64,000 bases of DNA, taken from assembly GCF_000801105.2 (NCBI RefSeq), contig NC_079516.1, forward strand, positions 7,812,001-7,876,000. The letters are read 5' to 3'. The position numbers were made by a program, and so were the translations under genes. Position 1 is the first letter of the stretch. Every line of letters begins with the position of its first letter. This DNA is from Raphanus sativus (taxonomy: Eukaryota; Streptophyta; Magnoliopsida; Brassicales; Brassicaceae). Positions 63,811 to 64,000 of this stretch are shown in pieces. The notes under the pieces are model-generated. The model had not been told where the DNA came from. It did no database searches and worked only from the letters and a program-made list of their open reading frames with translations.

Positions 63811-64000
63811 GTACATAATAAAACTTAATTGAATTTCCATGAATGTCCGTCATATACTACATTGCATATATAGTTATCTCCGGTTGAAAAAAAAAAAATT
63901 ATCTCCGAGGCATAGTTTGTTTTTCTTTCCAAGCTGAGACATATAGTTTTTTTTTTTTTGACATCAAAGCTGAGACATATAGTTATATTGTGTGTTTAGA
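63811..64000 (+). other. start of the second UGT82A1 intron
   Basis: Begins with donor GTACAT directly after the THCGWNSTME codons. The in-frame reading would otherwise stop after six codons (VHNKT). AT-rich to the window edge; the third exon is not reached. Confidence 0.6.

Overview
This is a nuclear segment from a plant of the mustard family, most likely Brassica or a close relative. The genes have plant introns (GT..AG, AT-rich), the intergenic DNA is AT-rich and full of small transposons, and the gene order matches, from memory, the Arabidopsis thaliana chromosome 3 block around At3g22120-At3g22250. In order the genes are: CWLP-type hybrid proline-rich protein (-), JAV1/VQ22 (-), FHY3 (-), a DHHC palmitoyltransferase (+), IQD5 (-), GABA transaminase POP2 (+), ribosomal protein eL27 (-), a PCC1-family CYSTM protein (-) and UGT82A1 (+, running off the right edge).

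Layout. 1-4591: CWLP-like gene in AT-rich DNA. 4592-10424: a Ty1/copia LTR retrotransposon with matching 187-bp LTRs and a GTACT target duplication, but a broken interior. 12097-12443: a solo Cassandra-type LTR carrying a 5S rRNA-like sequence, flanked by GTTTC. 13077-13670: JAV1. 17121-27872: FHY3 and its 3' flank present twice, on either side of a 100-N gap. The two copies abut the gap exactly as two overlapping contig ends would, so the duplication is very probably an assembly artefact. The right copy is intact and the left one is frameshifted and truncated. 30060-30690: a decayed GATA-factor fragment. 32639-37005: convergent palmitoyltransferase and IQD5 genes. 38469-41906: POP2 with 19 coding exons. 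43070-43477: eL27 with telo-box and site II promoter motifs. 45341-45888: PCC1-like. 45889-54166: gene-free and repeat-rich. 54167 to the right edge: UGT82A1, whose first intron has grown to 8.55 kb and holds a MULE-type MITE nested in a CACTA-like element.

The genes are independent eukaryotic transcription units with no operon logic. Several touch stress and light signalling: JAV1 (jasmonate defence repressor), FHY3 (phytochrome A signalling), POP2 (GABA catabolism), PCC1-like (pathogen and circadian responses). That grouping is inherited synteny, not evidence of a pathway cluster. I found no convincing new biological system. The points most worth checking are the false duplication, the Cassandra solo LTR, the copia element with identical LTRs and a dead interior, the giant UGT82A1 intron, the one-base frame problem in IQD5 and the GATA relic. 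All homology statements come from reading the sequence and from memory; no search was run.
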